A stretch of DNA of 53,901 bases. It comes from Pseudomonas sp. MWU13-2100 (lineage in GTDB: Bacteria > Pseudomonadota > Gammaproteobacteria > Pseudomonadales > Pseudomonadaceae). The stretch covers positions 1 to 53,901 of the forward strand of contig NZ_JALLIX010000045.1 in the NCBI RefSeq assembly GCF_023242365.1. Reading direction: 5' to 3'. Made by a program: the position numbers and the translations under genes. The notes beneath the pieces are model-generated. The model saw only the letters and a program-made list of their open reading frames with translations. It searched no databases and was not told the origin of the DNA. Below, piece by piece: positions 1 through 7,805 of the stretch (positions are counted from its first letter, which is position 1; every line of letters begins with the position of its first letter).

Positions 1-126
1 TGCCAGGGCCGCGGCGCCACCGGCGCTGTCGAGGCGGTCCATGTTGGCTTCGGTAGGATGGCCAGCGTTGACGCCCTTGATGGCGGCCGCGCCTTCTTCC
101 TTGTCGAATTCGTCCCAGCTGAGCAT
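1..126 (-). CDS. nrdB: Ribonucleoside-diphosphate reductase beta subunit, N-terminal 42 residues (cut by window edge)
   Basis: The frame starts MLSWDEFDKEEG and includes ANMDRLDSAGGAAA, the N-terminus I know from Pseudomonas class Ia NrdB. NrdB carries the diiron-tyrosyl radical cofactor and, with NrdA, makes deoxyribonucleotides in the cytoplasm. Only the start is here; the catalytic body lies beyond the left edge. The ATG is at 126-124 with AAGGA a few bases upstream. nrdA, which directly precedes nrdB in P. aeruginosa as I recall it, is not upstream here; the next gene that way is an unrelated DUF2784 gene. A NrdR box pair lies in the leader, so nrdB seems to have its own promoter. The identification rests on the N-terminus alone. 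Confidence 0.85.
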   Translation of the reverse strand, partial: MLSWDEFDKEEGAAAIKGVNAGHPTEANMDRLDSAGGAAALA

Positions 127-291
127 CAGGTATTCCTTGTGTGGGGTGTTTGTAGGCCTGGTTCACTGCCTTTTCGTCAGACAGGTAGACACGTGTTCAG
201 GGCTCCCGTTCAACAGGATTCACGGCACAAGCAGGCATTGGAAAACCCTGGCGCTCCAGGGTGATGAGCGGTGCCGTAGGAGAAGGTTGGC

Positions 292-338
292 ACATCATGT
301 AGTGTTTTTATTTGTCGTAGGCACACTATATGGTGGTT
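292..338 (-). promoter_or_regulatory. Pair of NrdR boxes upstream of nrdB
   Basis: Two sequences related to the 16-bp NrdR consensus (acaCwAtATaTwGtgt) start at 292 (ACATCATGTAGTGTTT) and 323 (ACACTATATGGTGGTT). They are 31 bp apart, about three helical turns, which is the known arrangement for the ATP-cone repressor NrdR. The second box matches about 12 of 16 positions, the first about 10. They lie about 165-210 bp upstream of the nrdB start. The rest of 127-403 shows no gene. Confidence 0.6.
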
Positions 339-403
339 TTGTCAGAGGGTCAATCCGAGAAACTGCAACAGCGCTGTTTCGTCGCAGCGCCTCGGTGAGG
401 TGT

Positions 404-778
404 CTAGAGGGCGGCTTTCAGGTTTCGGGTTTTGAACAGGCGCAGGTAAACCGTGAGGTTGAGCGCCAGCACCAAGGCCCCGAAACCAAGCTGTATCGTC
501 GGCGTAAGCCCGGCGGGGTAGATCAGCGGAATCAGGTAGTGCTCGATAAAACCCTCGCCATAACCGCCTTGTCCGGCGGCCTGGCGAAAGAGGTTTTCCC
601 AACGGGTCAACGGGCACTCCAGGTGCAAGACTTCAACAGCCACACCCCAGGTCGCGGCGGGCAGGTGCAGCCAGATCAGCCGGCGCCATTTGAGCACCAA
701 CAGCCCGCCAAACAACACGAACAGGATGAACAACAGGTGAAACGACACCAGCCCGTCGGCCGCTATCCGGTAGAACAT
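404..778 (-). CDS. DUF2784 family small membrane protein
   Basis: A 124-residue protein with about four hydrophobic stretches: residues about 8-28 (VSFHLLFILFVLFGGLLVL), one around WLHLPAATWGVAVEVL, one near LIPLIYPAG, and one at 95-113 (QLGFGALVLALNLTVYLRLF). The motif LHLECPLTRWEN followed by GFIEHYLIPLIYP is typical of DUF2784, a family of small inner-membrane proteins without a known function. Length is normal for the family. It stands alone between nrdB and a dapA-like gene, all on the minus strand. The family is recognised; no role can be given. Confidence 0.85.
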   Translation of the reverse strand: MFYRIAADGLVSFHLLFILFVLFGGLLVLKWRRLIWLHLPAATWGVAVEVLHLECPLTRWENLFRQAAGQGGYGEGFIEHYLIPLIYPAGLTPTIQLGFGALVLALNLTVYLRLFKTRNLKAAL

Positions 779-843
779 CTCGACTTCCCTTTCTGATTCA
801 TGACGTAAGTCTGGATATCCTACTCGGGTCGCCGGTCCGGGCT

Positions 844-1719
844 CTACCGGGCGTCGGGCTTGAGCGCTGCGAGAATGTCTTGCAGGCGCCGGGTCGTGGC
901 CTCACTGCTGGTTTGCATGGGCGCACGCAGTTCGTCACGAATCAATCCCTGGAGGGCGAGGGCGGTTTTCACCGGGCCGGGGTTGGGCTCGACAAACAGG
1001 GCCTGGATCAGCGGAGTCAGTTGGAAAAACGTCTTCCTGGCGGCCGCGAGCTGCTGCTCCTGGATCTGCCGGTGCAATTGGACGAACAACTCGGGATGGA
1101 TATGCGCCGAGGCGGCGATCGCACCGGTCGCGCCGAGGCACATTGCATTGAACATCTGGTTGTCCTCGCCACACAGTACATCGACCAGGCCGCTGGCGAG
1201 CACCGCCAGGGTGTTGTTCAGGTTGCCGCCGCAGTCCTTGATGGCGACGATATTCTCATGGGCGACGATCCTGAGCAGAGTCGCCTGCTCGAAGCTCACC
1301 CCGGTGCGGTAGGGAATGTCATAGACAATGATCGGTACGCTGGAAGCATCGGCGACTGTCTTGAAAAACGCTTCCAGGCCGGCCTGGGACGGGCGGATGT
1401 AGTAGGGCGCGGGTACCAGCAGCCCGGCCAGGGGGCGCTTGAGTATCTCGCTCTGGAACTGCAGCAACTCGCTGAGGTTGTTGCCCGCCAGGCCCATCAC
1501 CACCTGTTCCGGCGGGACCAGCTCCAGCACGGCATCCAGCACCGCCAGCTGTTCATGTTTGCCCAGTGCGGCGGCTTCCCCGGTGGTGCCACAGACCACG
1601 ATGCCATCGACGCCGCTGTCCAGCAGATGGCTGACCAGCCGCCGCAGGGCGACGAAGTCGATGGCCTGGTTCACGAACGGCGTAACGAGGGGAACCCAGA
1701 TACCTTGAAGCGATGACAT
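844..1719 (-). CDS. Dihydrodipicolinate synthase family protein (DapA-like aldolase)
   Basis: A 291-residue TIM-barrel aldolase, close to the 292 of E. coli DapA. The residues defining true DHDPS are at matching positions: GTTGE at 44-48, Tyr107 in PYYIRP, Tyr133 and Arg138 in YDIPYRTG, and the Schiff-base Lys161 in AIKDCGGN. This suggests condensation of pyruvate with aspartate semialdehyde, although the family also contains aldolases for other 2-oxo acids, and a stand-alone copy may be a paralogue of the housekeeping dapA. The ATG at 1719 is chosen because AGGAGA precedes it; an in-frame start 11 codons earlier lacks that signal. No operon partner is adjacent. Confidence 0.85.
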   Translation of the reverse strand: MSSLQGIWVPLVTPFVNQAIDFVALRRLVSHLLDSGVDGIVVCGTTGEAAALGKHEQLAVLDAVLELVPPEQVVMGLAGNNLSELLQFQSEILKRPLAGLLVPAPYYIRPSQAGLEAFFKTVADASSVPIIVYDIPYRTGVSFEQATLLRIVAHENIVAIKDCGGNLNNTLAVLASGLVDVLCGEDNQMFNAMCLGATGAIAASAHIHPELFVQLHRQIQEQQLAAARKTFFQLTPLIQALFVEPNPGPVKTALALQGLIRDELRAPMQTSSEATTRRLQDILAALKPDAR

Positions 1720-1810
1720 GCACTTTCTCCTGATGGTTGACCGTGTCGTCACCGTCAGAAGCGTAGAAGGAAGTTGGCAAGGAGCAGGGGTGACCCGTCG
1801 TCGCGCTCAA

Positions 1811-1837
1811 TGTCCTGTCAGCTCATCTGACGGGACA
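1811..1837. promoter_or_regulatory. Interrupted palindrome upstream of the dapA-like gene (operator candidate)
   Basis: Arms TGTCCTGTCAG and CTGACGGGACA pair at 10 of 11 positions around a 5-base centre. It lies about 92-118 bp upstream of the dapA-like ATG and has no T-run, so an operator fits better than a terminator. The rest of the 337-bp gap 1720-2056 shows no convincing gene. Confidence 0.35.
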
Positions 1838-2056
1838 GCGCGCCCCGGTCACATGAGCGACTGTTTCTTCGATTTAGGGGCAAGCGCAACGCAGGCCGCT
1901 GCCTTGGCATTCAAGCCAATGGCAATAGCGATGAGGTTGAACGTTGCGGACATGTTTGTTTGCACCCTGGATCAGGCGTCCATTTTTAAAAGCTGGCGAT
2001 GGTTTTGTCAATTGCCGATGCAGAGCACGCTGGCTCCTGAAGGACATCGCTGAAAC

Positions 2057-2503
2057 CTAGGGTTTCTTGAGCAGGCGATTATCCAGCTTGAAGGCCTCGC
2101 GGGTCACAACGGCCTTGGTCGAGTCCGTGTGCAGGGGATTGAAGAGATAGTTCTGTGTGTGCGGCATGATGGCGCTGGGTACCGGCAGTAACAGTGCCGT
2201 TGTGCTCTTGAGAAATGCATCGCCCAGACCCTTGGTGTGACGCAGGTCATCGGCCCAATCTGCATTGAGTGACGGGGCCGGAGCGATGCTGACATCACCC
2301 AGGATCTCAACCTTGAGCAGTTGCAGGGTTTCTGGAAAATCTTCCTGATCCACCTCCAGATGAACCAGGATTTCCAGCATGGCCCCTGCCGGGGTTCCCG
2401 CGAGATAAACGACGGGCCTGCCTGCCGTGTGCCAGCGTCCACTGGCGAGGACCCCGCCACGCCCCGTCAAGTCGGCAAAGGCGCTGATTCGCCAGAAAAT
2501 CAA
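2057..2503 (-). CDS. RES domain toxin (NAD-degrading)
   Basis: A 148-residue RES-domain protein. The conserved residues are visible: Arg5 in FWRIS, Arg23 in SGRWH, Glu44 in AMLEILVH and Ser110 in LLPVPSA, followed by NYLFNPLH. Known RES toxins degrade cellular NAD+ and halt growth until neutralised. Its start overlaps the end of the upstream antitoxin by four bases (ATGA), the standard coupled layout. The length is normal and I see no inactivating change. Family assignment is firm; toxicity here is inferred from the family. Confidence 0.9.
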   Translation of the reverse strand: MIFWRISAFADLTGRGGVLASGRWHTAGRPVVYLAGTPAGAMLEILVHLEVDQEDFPETLQLLKVEILGDVSIAPAPSLNADWADDLRHTKGLGDAFLKSTTALLLPVPSAIMPHTQNYLFNPLHTDSTKAVVTREAFKLDNRLLKKP

Positions 2504-2949
2504 AAGGAAAACCCTTCGGCCAGTTGTATGAGCATCTCCTCGACCTGCCGGGTCCCCTGGATGGTCGACAGCATCGCCATGGGGCTTCTCCCCGAGAAGC
2601 GGTCCTTGGGTTTGGACAGCCAGCGCCTGGCTTTCTCGTCGTTGCCGAACAGTGTATCGGCCATGGCGGTAATATGGGCGGCACGAAACAACCGGTCACT
2701 CTCATCGACGGTCAGCCGCTGCTCCTTGGCAATACGGGTCTTGAGGGTCTTGAGCGGAATGATCTGATCGCGTTCCAATGGCGTGACATCGCCCTGGTCG
2801 CACAGCTTCATCAGCCTCTGGGCTTCGAAGCCGAACTGGATCATCTCGTGGATTTCGAGTTCGCTCGCATCCGTCGGAATCTGCAGGAGGTATTCCAGCC
2901 GCAACCGATAGGCACCGTAGGCGGGTTCTCGCATGACTTCGGCTAGCAT
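2500..2949 (-). CDS. Xre/MbcA/ParS family antitoxin partner of RES
   Basis: A 149-residue protein. The N-terminal two thirds is helical and Xre-like (DQIIPLKTLKTRIA, LTVDESDRLFRAAHI). The C-terminal third is the toxin-binding DUF2384/MbcA domain, with ARRWLSKPKDRFSG, SPMAMLST and GTRQVEEMLIQLAEG. In known pairs this domain blocks the RES active site and the protein represses its own operon. I chose ATG 2949 because AGAGGTG lies six bases before it; a GTG at 2958 would add three residues. The toxin follows with a 4-base overlap. A long inverted repeat just upstream is the likely autoregulatory site. Confidence 0.88.
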   Translation of the reverse strand: MLAEVMREPAYGAYRLRLEYLLQIPTDASELEIHEMIQFGFEAQRLMKLCDQGDVTPLERDQIIPLKTLKTRIAKEQRLTVDESDRLFRAAHITAMADTLFGNDEKARRWLSKPKDRFSGRSPMAMLSTIQGTRQVEEMLIQLAEGFSF

Positions 2950-2965
2950 TGGATGCACCTCTTGG

Positions 2966-3006
2966 TATCCGGCATTTGCCGAGTAGTATCAGGTAAATGC
3001 CGGATA
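2966..3006 (-). promoter_or_regulatory. Inverted repeat upstream of the antitoxin gene (autoregulatory operator candidate)
   Basis: Perfect 12-bp arms TATCCGGCATTT (2966-2977) and AAATGCCGGATA (2995-3006), separated by 17 bp, begin 17 bp upstream of the antitoxin ATG. Arm centres are 29 bp apart. No T-run follows on either side, so an operator is more likely than a terminator. Confidence 0.6.
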
Positions 3007-3025
3007 ATTGAAAGTGCAGGTTGTT

Positions 3026-3949
3026 TCAGGTTTGGGTAGATTGACTTTCCATCGACGCCGCTTCGATCACCAACTCCCGAAATCGCCGCAACACCGATGA
3101 GCTATCGCCCACGCGGGTCGCCAGGTGCAGCGGTGCGATCAGTCCCGGACACTGTGACAATGCGCGATAGGCAATGCCGTCGCCCCGCAGGCGCTGCATC
3201 GAGGCCGGGACGATGGAAACCCCCAGGCCAGCGGCGACCAGGCTCAAGGTGGCGGCCATGCGTGGGGCTTCCTGAATCACCTGTGGGCTGAATCCCGCCT
3301 CGCGACACGCTACTAGAATGGCGTCGTAGAGCCCCAATCCTACCCGACGTCGATACAGCACAAAGGCTTCGCCGGCGAGCGCGGACAAGGGCAGGGGGAC
3401 GCGGGTGTCTTGTGCCAGGGGATGATCCATCGGCAGTGCCAGCAACATCGGTTCGACCAGAATCGGCTCGGCCTGCAAGGTCGGTGTACCGCTCAAGGGC
3501 GAGCGCACGAAGGCGGCATCCAGGCGTTCGTGCACCAGGGCATCCATCAATTCCCCGGTTCCGGCTTCTTCCAGAACCACCGAAACGCCGGAAAACGCCT
3601 CGCGAAAGTGCCGCAGCACGCCCGGCACAAACGGGTGCAGCGCAGCCGAACTGGTGAAGCCGATACCAAGCCGCCCCTGTTCACCCCGGGCAGCGCGACG
3701 CACCACCTCGGTTACGCCCTCGGCCCGCGCCAACACGGCGCGGGCTTCTTCCAGCAAGGCCAGGCCCGCGGTGGTCGGACGGACACCCCGTGGCAGGCGT
3801 TCCATCAACGCCACGCCCATCTCGGCCTCCAGCTTCTGGAGCAGGCGGGTGAGGGGTGGTTGTTGCATATGCAGGCGCTCTGCCGCCCGGGTGATATGAC
3901 CCTCTTCGGCGATCACGACAAACGCATGCAAGCGACGCAGGTCTAGCAT
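3026..3949 (-). CDS. LysR family transcriptional regulator
   Basis: A 307-residue LysR-type regulator. The N-terminal winged helix-turn-helix is clear: MLDLRRLHAFVVIAEEGHI, then TRAAERLHMQQPPLTRLLQ and LEAEMGVALMER. The C-terminal part is a periplasmic-binding-like effector domain with LGIGFTSSAALHPFVP. The ATG at 3949 has AAGG eight bases upstream. It is transcribed away from tam, with about 107 bp between the two starts, so tam is its likely first target by the usual LysR layout. The spacer holds two TTGTCAT direct copies near 3976-3997 that could be binding half-sites. The effector cannot be predicted. Confidence 0.9.
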   Translation of the reverse strand: MLDLRRLHAFVVIAEEGHITRAAERLHMQQPPLTRLLQKLEAEMGVALMERLPRGVRPTTAGLALLEEARAVLARAEGVTEVVRRAARGEQGRLGIGFTSSAALHPFVPGVLRHFREAFSGVSVVLEEAGTGELMDALVHERLDAAFVRSPLSGTPTLQAEPILVEPMLLALPMDHPLAQDTRVPLPLSALAGEAFVLYRRRVGLGLYDAILVACREAGFSPQVIQEAPRMAATLSLVAAGLGVSIVPASMQRLRGDGIAYRALSQCPGLIAPLHLATRVGDSSSVLRRFRELVIEAASMESQSTQT

Positions 3950-4056
3950 TTCAATACCTTTTTAGTATGGCAGATTGTCATTATTAGCATTTGTCATCAT
4001 GGCGTGCAAAACCTACGCTTGTGCTCACTCCCCCCCCACACACAAGAGGACGCGTG

Positions 4057-4821
4057 ATGACCTGGTCAGCCAAGCAATATTCGACATTTGAAGAAGAACG
4101 CACCCGTCCCGTCCGCGATCTGGTGGCCGCCATCCCCACCGGCACGGTCGGCGTGGCCGTCGACCTGGGTTGCGGTCCGGGTAACTCCACCGAAGTCCTG
4201 GCCCAACGTTTTCCCGAGGCGCGGGTCACCGGCATGGATAGCTCCGACGATATGCTCGTCAGTGCTCGGGCGCGCTTGCCCGCGTTGAATTTCGAACTCG
4301 CCGATATCGCCACCTGGAACCCGGATCAAACCTTCGATGTGATCCTGGCCAATGCCTCGCTGCAATGGGTGCCGGATCACGCCACGCTCTATCCCCATCT
4401 GGTGAGCAAGTTGGCGGCTGGTGGCAGCCTGGCGGTGCAGACTCCGGACAATATGCAGGAGCCATCGCACCGGCTGGCGCGGGAAGTGGCCGCCAACGGA
4501 CCGTGGGCGGACAAGATCGCGACGGTTCGGCACCCGCCGCGGCACGACGCGAGTTTCTATTACGAACTGCTGCGTCCGCACTGCAGCCACGTGGATGTCT
4601 GGCGCACCACCTATCACCACCCGTTGGCCGGCGGTCATGCCGCCGTGCTGGAGTGGTTCAAGGGCTCGGCGCTGCGGCCGTACCTGGCACCGTTGGATGA
4701 GGAGCAGCAAGCGGCGTTCCTGCAGGCTTACCTGACGGCGATCACCGGGGCTTACCCGGCGCTCGCCGATGGAACCGTGCTGTTGCCGTTTCCCAGGTTG
4801 TTCGTGGTCGCGACACGCTGA
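4057..4821 (+). CDS. tam: Trans-aconitate 2-methyltransferase
   Basis: A 254-residue class I SAM-dependent methyltransferase. The start MTWSAKQYSTFEEERTRP, the SAM motif VDLGCGPGNST near residues 37-47, the LANASLQWVPDH motif and the C-terminal LPFPRLFVVATR are typical of Tam. The enzyme esterifies trans-aconitate, a spontaneous by-product that inhibits aconitase. The ATG at 4057 follows AAGAGGA; the open frame extends 22 codons upstream, but that part has no coding character. It is divergent from a LysR gene and convergent with ppnN. Confidence 0.9.
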   Translation: MTWSAKQYSTFEEERTRPVRDLVAAIPTGTVGVAVDLGCGPGNSTEVLAQRFPEARVTGMDSSDDMLVSARARLPALNFELADIATWNPDQTFDVILANASLQWVPDHATLYPHLVSKLAAGGSLAVQTPDNMQEPSHRLAREVAANGPWADKIATVRHPPRHDASFYYELLRPHCSHVDVWRTTYHHPLAGGHAAVLEWFKGSALRPYLAPLDEEQQAAFLQAYLTAITGAYPALADGTVLLPFPRLFVVATR

Positions 4822-4839
4822 AACCCGTACATGGGGCTC

Positions 4840-4929
4840 TGCCTGAATCGATCAGGCATGCTCAGGAACGATGTATTGGGCGCAGGAGGGCGATCTGTTT
4901 GCACCGGTTCGGCAGGTACAAACAGATCG
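4840..4929. terminator. Two hairpins between convergent tam and ppnN
   Basis: A 7-bp stem (TGCCTGA 4840-4846 with TCAGGCA 4852-4858) is followed by an 11-bp perfect stem (CGATCTGTTTG 4891-4901 with CAAACAGATCG 4919-4929). They fill the 119-bp gap between convergent stop codons, where a bidirectional terminator is expected. Neither has a strong T-run, so the call is from position and symmetry. Confidence 0.45.
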
Positions 4930-4940
4930 TTGTCGCGGCT

Positions 4941-6314
4941 TCAGCTCACCACGCGATAGCAAGGCACATAGGCCGCGCCACCGGGGAGTTTCATGCGGTG
5001 TTGCTCAACGAAGGCCTTGAGCAGTTTGTCCAATGGTCGCATTACCGCCGCGTCGCCGTGGATCTCGTAGGGGCCGTGCTCTTCGATCAGGCGAATGCCC
5101 TTGTCCTTGACGTTGCCGGCGACGATCCCGGAAAACGCCCGGCGCAGGTTGGCCGCCAGTTCGTGGGCGGGCAGGCTGCGGCTGAGGTTGAGGCTCGCCA
5201 TGTTGGCATGGGTCGGATCGAACGGGTGCTGGAAGCCGCCGTCGATCTTCAGCAGCCAGTTGAAGTGGAAGGCGTCGTTGCGTTCGCGGCGGAACTGTTT
5301 CACCGCCTTCAACCCATGGGCCATCTGCCGGGCTACCTGGGCCGGGTTGTCGATGATGATTTCGTAGTGTTTTTGTGCCGCTTCACCCAGGGTCGCGATC
5401 ACGAAGGCGTTCAGTTGCTCCAGGTAGGCTTGCGCGCTGCGCGGACCGGTCAGGATCACCGGGAACGGCAGTTCGCGGTTGTCCGGGTGCATCAGGATGC
5501 CGAGCAGGTAGAGGAACTCTTCGGCCGTACCGGCACCGCCCGGGAAGATGATGATGCCGTGGCCGACCCGCACGAACGCCTCCAGGCGTTTCTCGATGTC
5601 GGGCATGATCACCAGTTCGTTGACGATCGGGTTCGGCGCCTCGGCGGCGATGATCCCCGGCTCGGTCAGGCCCAGGTAGCGGCCGGTGGTGATGCGTTGC
5701 TTGGCGTGGGAAATGGTTGCGCCTTTCATCGGCCCCTTCATCACGCCAGGACCGCAACCGGTGCAGATATCCAGGCTGCGCAGGCCCAGTTCATGGCCGA
5801 CCTTCTTGGTGTACTGGTATTCCTCGGTGCTGATGGAGTGACCGCCCCAGCACACCACCATCTTCGGTTCCAGGCCGGGACGCAGGGTGCGGGCGTTGCG
5901 CAGCAGGTGGAAGACGTAGTCGGTGATGCCCTGGGAGCTGTCCAGGTCGATGCGCTGGCTTTCCAGCTCATTCTCGGTGTAGACGATATCGCGCAGGGCA
6001 CTGAAGAGCATTTCGCGGGTGCTGGCGATCATTTCGCCATCAACGAAGGCGTCGGCTGGAGCGTTCAGCAGTTCCAGGCGGACACCGCGATCCTGCTGGT
6101 GGATACGGATCTCGAAGTCCTTGTAGGCTTCGAGGATGGTCTTGGCATTGTCGACATGGGCGCCGGTGTTGAGGATGGCCAGGGCGCACTGGCGGAATAA
6201 CGTGTAGATGCTGCCGGAGCCGGCTTCGCTCAGTTGCTGCACTTCGCGTTGGGAAAGGGTTTCGAGGCTGCCCTTGGGGCTAACCGAGGCGTTGATTACC
6301 GATCGTTGGGTCAT
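4941..6314 (-). CDS. ppnN: Nucleotide 5'-monophosphate nucleosidase PpnN (LOG family)
   Basis: A 457-residue protein, the length of E. coli PpnN (YgdH). The N-terminal domain (about 1-140) precedes a Rossmann-like LOG domain with MVVCWGGHSIS, CTGCGPGVMKGPMKGA and the catalytic PGGAGTAEEF motif, then a C-terminal extension. PpnN splits purine and pyrimidine monophosphates into base and ribose 5-phosphate; in E. coli it responds to (p)ppGpp. The ATG at 6314 opens MTQRSVINASVSPKGSLETL, as in known PpnN. It stands alone, downstream of a two-component system on the same strand but with 177 bp between. Confidence 0.92.
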   Translation of the reverse strand: MTQRSVINASVSPKGSLETLSQREVQQLSEAGSGSIYTLFRQCALAILNTGAHVDNAKTILEAYKDFEIRIHQQDRGVRLELLNAPADAFVDGEMIASTREMLFSALRDIVYTENELESQRIDLDSSQGITDYVFHLLRNARTLRPGLEPKMVVCWGGHSISTEEYQYTKKVGHELGLRSLDICTGCGPGVMKGPMKGATISHAKQRITTGRYLGLTEPGIIAAEAPNPIVNELVIMPDIEKRLEAFVRVGHGIIIFPGGAGTAEEFLYLLGILMHPDNRELPFPVILTGPRSAQAYLEQLNAFVIATLGEAAQKHYEIIIDNPAQVARQMAHGLKAVKQFRRERNDAFHFNWLLKIDGGFQHPFDPTHANMASLNLSRSLPAHELAANLRRAFSGIVAGNVKDKGIRLIEEHGPYEIHGDAAVMRPLDKLLKAFVEQHRMKLPGGAAYVPCYRVVS

Positions 6315-6491
6315 GCTTTATTCCATCAAGGCGATGTCGCCGGGCTGCTAAGGCGCCGGCAGCACCAGAAAGGCTTCGCGCGCACGCGTTTTCCTAGCAT
6401 AGCTAAATCGGGCACCCAGGTGGTCGGTGCCGGCGGGTTCAGCTTGCAGGATTTTACCGCGCCGCGAAACCCGCAGGTGTATTGCCGGTGC

Positions 6492-7805
6492 TCAGTTCAA
6501 GCGGGCATCAAGTTCGAGTTCGGCACACAGTCCGCCGCCGTCACGATTGCTCAGGGTCAGCGTGCCGCCCATGGCAATCGCCAGTTGCTGGGCGATGGCC
6601 AGGCCCAGGCCGGTGCCGCCAGTGCTGCGGTTGCGCGAGCTTTCCACGCGGTAGAAGGGTTTGAGGACTTCCTCCAATTGCGCCTGGGCGATACCCGGGC
6701 CGCGGTCCAGGACCAGGATCGACAGTCGCCGGTTTTCCCCGGTCGTGATCACGATCTGCGCACTGCCGGCGAATTTCAGCGCGTTGTCCACAAGATTGAC
6801 CAGTACCCGTCGCAAGGCATGGGGGCGGGTGTCGATCAGCCCGCCGTTCTTGCCGGTCAGCTCCACGGCTTGACCGGTGTCCTGATAGTCGAAGACCAGG
6901 CTGTCGAGAAAGGCGTCGAGGTCGATGCGGCAATTGGCTTCGGTGGCGCCATGCACGCTGCGGGCATAGGCCACGCCTTCACGGATCAGGTGCTCGATTT
7001 CGCCCAGGTCCTGCCAGAGCTTGTCCTTTTCGATGGAGTCGTCCATGAACTCGGCCCGCAGCTTCATGCGGGTGATGGGGGTTTGCAGGTCGTGGGAAAT
7101 CGCCGCCAGCAGTTGCATGCGCTCCTTGAGATAGGTGGCGATACGCGCCTGCATGGCGTTGAAGGCCGCCGCCGCGTGGGCCACTTCGGTCGGGCCGGTT
7201 TCGTCCAGGGGCACACCGTGGGTATTGGGGTCGAGGTTTTCCACGGCCTGGGCCAGGCGGCTCAGCGGGCGCACGGCAATCCGTACCGCCAACCAGGCAC
7301 AGCCGAGCATCAGCAGCAACTGGCCGAGCAGGACAAATGGCAGCCAGGGCGACATGGGCATGATCGACGGGGTGACGTCGAGGGTCAGCGGGCTGCCGTC
7401 GCGCAGTTTCAGATGGGCCTGGAAGTGTTTGCGCGGGCCGGGGATGTCGCTAAAGGTCAGCCGGTAGTCATGGCCGATGGCGTTTTCGAGCGTGGGGACG
7501 GCGATCGGTACTTCATCCGGACTCATGGGCGTGCCCGGTACGCCCTCGCTCAGCACATAGTGGTAGTTGCGCCGTGCGAGGCGCGGCAACCAGCTTTCAC
7601 GCTCGTTCGCCGGCAGGCGTTCAAGGATGGCGATGGAGGTCGAGACATCGGTTTCCAGGTTGCCAAGCATGGCGCTCTTGGCACTTTGATAACGCTCGTA
7701 GGACTGCGCGCCGAAGGACAGCGCCTGGGCGAGGATCAATCCGGTGAGGAAGATCAGCGACAAGCGCGAGCCCAGGGTGCGCGGCCAGCGCAGCAACCGT
7801 TTCAT
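6492..7805 (-). CDS. Two-component sensor histidine kinase
   Basis: A 437-residue inner-membrane kinase. It has two membrane helices (about 13-33 and 153-177) enclosing a periplasmic region of about 120 residues. A HAMP segment leads to the H-box AAISHDLQTPITRMK with phospho-acceptor His238, then the N-box NLVDNALKF, the G1 box DRGPGIAQ and the G2 box GGTGLGLAIA. Its start overlaps the upstream response regulator by four bases (ATGA). The layout resembles the PA1158/PA1157 pair that lies near nrdAB in P. aeruginosa, as I recall it, which fits nrdB being 6 kb away. The stimulus is unknown. Confidence 0.9.
   Translation of the reverse strand: MKRLLRWPRTLGSRLSLIFLTGLILAQALSFGAQSYERYQSAKSAMLGNLETDVSTSIAILERLPANERESWLPRLARRNYHYVLSEGVPGTPMSPDEVPIAVPTLENAIGHDYRLTFSDIPGPRKHFQAHLKLRDGSPLTLDVTPSIMPMSPWLPFVLLGQLLLMLGCAWLAVRIAVRPLSRLAQAVENLDPNTHGVPLDETGPTEVAHAAAAFNAMQARIATYLKERMQLLAAISHDLQTPITRMKLRAEFMDDSIEKDKLWQDLGEIEHLIREGVAYARSVHGATEANCRIDLDAFLDSLVFDYQDTGQAVELTGKNGGLIDTRPHALRRVLVNLVDNALKFAGSAQIVITTGENRRLSILVLDRGPGIAQAQLEEVLKPFYRVESSRNRSTGGTGLGLAIAQQLAIAMGGTLTLSNRDGGGLCAELELDARLN

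Noticed and set aside
1718..2053. 111-codon plus-strand frame before the RES gene
   Set aside because: It has no ribosome site and no recognisable content.
4899..6200. 433-codon open frame on the plus strand opposite ppnN
   Set aside because: It is the mirror of a well-recognised gene in GC-rich DNA; its translation has no family features.
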